Positions 62,548-64,000 of a stretch of 64,000 nt of DNA are shown here, piece by piece (position 1 is the first letter of the stretch; the number at the start of each line of letters is the position of its first letter). A model generated the notes under the pieces. It did no database searches. It was not told the DNA's origin and worked only from the letters and a program-made list of their open reading frames with translations. Location of the stretch: NCBI RefSeq assembly GCF_014646295.1, contig NZ_BMNE01000008.1, positions 62,001 through 126,000 on the forward strand. The letters are read 5' to 3'. The DNA is from Nocardia rhizosphaerihabitans (GTDB lineage Bacteria; Actinomycetota; Actinomycetes; Mycobacteriales; Mycobacteriaceae). The translations under genes were made by a program, and so were the position numbers.

Positions 62548-63510
62548 TCACTGCGCGCCGAGCGCGTCCAAGATCATCGGACGTGCGGTGGCGAGGGATA
62601 GCTGCCAGTACGGCCAGGTGTGGGTGCCGTTGCCGAAGTCGACGCGGGCGGGGATGCCCAGGGCGGCGGTCCGGTCGCGGAAGATGCTCGCCGCGATCAC
62701 CGCGAACGCTTCGATCCCGGCCGCGTTGATCGTGTCGCCGACAGCGCTCGGCAGGTCGAGCGGCCCGGGGACACCGTTTCCGCTGGTGACGTACACGGGC
62801 AGGCCACGCAGCCGTTCGGCCTGGACGGTGGCGTCGTTGCGGCTCCAGGCGGGATCGCCGGCGGCGCCCCACATGTCGTCGATATTGAAGCCGCCTTCGT
62901 GCAGCATGGCGGCGCGCATGGCGTGGTTCCATATCGGATAGGTCGGGTTGAGGAACCCGGAAAACGATCCGGCGAAGCGGAACTGGTCGCGATGGTGGGC
63001 GGCCAGGGTCAATGCCGCATTGCCGCCCATGGAGACGCCGACGATCGCGTTGTTCGTGCGGGAGACGCCGTATCCGGCCAGGAAGTCAGGCAGTTCGCGG
63101 GTGAGGAAGGTTTCCCACCTGTAGGTCGTGGCTTGCTGATTGGTGCTGCTCGGGCGGTACCAGTCGGTGTAGAAGCTGGAGTGGCCGCCGACCGGGAATA
63201 CCAAAGTCACATCGTCACCGGCGAATTGGCGCAGCGCGTCGGTATCGGTGGTCCACTGGCTGTGGTCCGCGGGCGCGCGCAGCCCGTCGAGCAGGTACAG
63301 CGCCGAACTGCCGCCACGCGCCGCCCACTGCACCTGGACCTTGATCGGGCCCATGCTCGACGGAACGAACAGCTCCTCGAAACCCCCTGCGGGAGCGCGT
63401 GATACCGGCGCGGCAGCGGCCACGGACATCCCGATCGACGACACGACCACGGCGGCCGTGACGACCGCTCTGATCAGCCTGCGAAGACTTCCCCACCCGG
63501 TATGTGACAC
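62548..63510 (-). CDS. secreted mycolyltransferase-like esterase (Ag85 family)
   Basis: About 320 residues from GTG 63510 (in-frame frame extends to 63600, less likely). Signal peptide LIRAVVTAAVVVSSIGMSVAAAAP. Mature start FEELFVPSSMGPIKVQVQW matches antigen-85-type proteins; nucleophile elbow GVSMGGNAAL near residue 165, WRPSSTNQ-type DWYRPSSTNQQATTYRWETF before it, and the His in NGTHTWPYW near the end. Such enzymes transfer mycolic acids to trehalose or arabinogalactan, supporting a mycolate-containing host. Confidence 0.88.
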   Translation of the reverse strand: MSHTGWGSLRRLIRAVVTAAVVVSSIGMSVAAAAPVSRAPAGGFEELFVPSSMGPIKVQVQWAARGGSSALYLLDGLRAPADHSQWTTDTDALRQFAGDDVTLVFPVGGHSSFYTDWYRPSSTNQQATTYRWETFLTRELPDFLAGYGVSRTNNAIVGVSMGGNAALTLAAHHRDQFRFAGSFSGFLNPTYPIWNHAMRAAMLHEGGFNIDDMWGAAGDPAWSRNDATVQAERLRGLPVYVTSGNGVPGPLDLPSAVGDTINAAGIEAFAVIAASIFRDRTAALGIPARVDFGNGTHTWPYWQLSLATARPMILDALGAQ

Positions 63511-63648
63511 CCGGCCAGCCTGGCCAGCGGCGTACCGCCGAGTCAAGGCGATGCTGAGGGTATACAGACCGGGCAGGTAGGGAACTGTGCTGTTCACCAA
63601 TCGAATCGCCGCCGCGAGAGAAATTTAGATGGCTTGCCATGTATCCAC

Positions 63649-63795
63649 CTCGCCGACCGGGCGCGGCGATTACGCCCGGAACTCACCGCGACCGCGCGCG
63701 AGGTGAATGCCCTTGCCACCGCCGGGCTTTCGGACTCCGACCGCGAGGTGTTCCTGCGTCTGATCCGCCACGCGATCGTCACTCTGGAGGGGTAG
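63649..63795 (+). pseudogene. C-terminal remnant of a MarR-family regulator
   Basis: Frame starting LADRARRLRPELTATAREVN and ending LRLIRHAIVTLEG before TAG 63795 matches the last helices of MarR regulators. Upstream in the same frame there is no winged helix, only sequence overlapping the esterase 5' end (NRRRERNLDGLPCIHLAD). A MarR gene needs about 100 more residues, so this is a truncated relic. A TTG at 63634 could start a 53-residue peptide, but with no support. Confidence 0.55.
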
Positions 63796-63797
63796 CC

Positions 63798-64000
63798 GTG
63801 CTCGCTCGAATCCATCCCGTCGCCGGTGTGATCGGACTGCTCACGATCCTCACCTTCTGGACGTCCACCGTGCTGACCGAGCTCTTCGGGTCCGAAGCCG
63901 CCGTGCGCGCGGTGAAACTGGCGATTCCGTGGGGGCTGCCGGTGCTGGTGCTCGCGCTGGCCGTCACCGGGGGCAGTGGGTTCCGGCTGGCGGGCGGCTC
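63798..64000 (+). CDS. membrane protein, partial (runs off right edge)
   Basis: Starts at GTG 63798 with GGAGGGG five bases upstream, three bases after the MarR-remnant stop. The 67 visible residues contain two hydrophobic helices (VAGVIGLLTILTFWTSTVL and AIPWGLPVLVLALAVTGG). It would have been coupled to the MarR gene. The rest lies outside the window. Confidence 0.65.
   Translation, partial: MLARIHPVAGVIGLLTILTFWTSTVLTELFGSEAAVRAVKLAIPWGLPVLVLALAVTGGSGFRLAGG

Overview
The window comes from a high-GC Gram-positive actinomycete, most likely Nocardia or a close mycolic-acid-making relative. Evidence: an Ag85/mycolyltransferase-type secreted esterase, dense GTG/ATG starts with 4-base stop/start overlaps, a NIT-domain histidine kinase with a DUF742 partner, and a lipA-lipB-SDR39U1-sucB-pepB block plus gcvT, ilvE, cobS and cobT, an order I recall from Mycobacterium tuberculosis.

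Layout. (1) 1-9961: a helicase cut by the left edge, divergent from a two-gene operon made of a 1127-residue unknown protein and a 1647-residue DEAD/DEAH helicase with a C-terminal DUF1998 region. This has the two-gene shape of a Druantia type III-like (DruH/DruE) defence module. (2) 9983-22479: mixed accessory and metabolic genes (HEAT-like repeat protein, two TetR regulators with visible operators, terpene-cyclase-like toroid protein, EamA transporter, TrpF-like protein, MoaD-like/beta-propeller pair, secreted peptidase-like protein and lipase, SDR, WGR-propeller protein). (3) 22569-31613: a light/B12-type regulon. It holds photolyase, lipocalin, a small membrane protein, a MerR/B12-binding LitR/CarH-like regulator, a flavin oxidoreductase/DUF1365/Cfa-like methyltransferase operon, an SRPBCC-SDR39U1 fusion and an SDR. 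Three intergenic regions carry the same 11-bp-period direct repeat, GATKCAY-N4-GATKCAY, the geometry expected of a CarH-type operator. (4) 31674-39171: ppnP and the lipoate/2-oxoacid dehydrogenase and aminopeptidase housekeeping block. (5) 39181-56487: about 17 kb lying between pepB and gcvT, which are near neighbours in M. tuberculosis. Its core is a four-gene overlapping operon (40842-45500): a coiled-coil/winged-helix-like protein, a Cas4-like PD-(D/E)XK nuclease with four C-terminal cysteines, a 493-residue protein with a beta-rich C-terminus, and a compact SF1 helicase. It reads like a Dna2-type enzyme divided over several ORFs and is, with region 1, the best candidate here for an undescribed system. 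An incomplete conservon, a GMC oxidase, msrA and cell-envelope genes follow. (6) 56726-64000: gcvT, ilvE, an MBL-fold hydrolase, cobS, cobT, cobU, a mycolyltransferase-like esterase, a MarR tail remnant and a membrane protein cut by the right edge.

No tRNA, rRNA, CRISPR array, transposase or integrase was seen. Function calls rest on motifs read by eye; no database search was possible.
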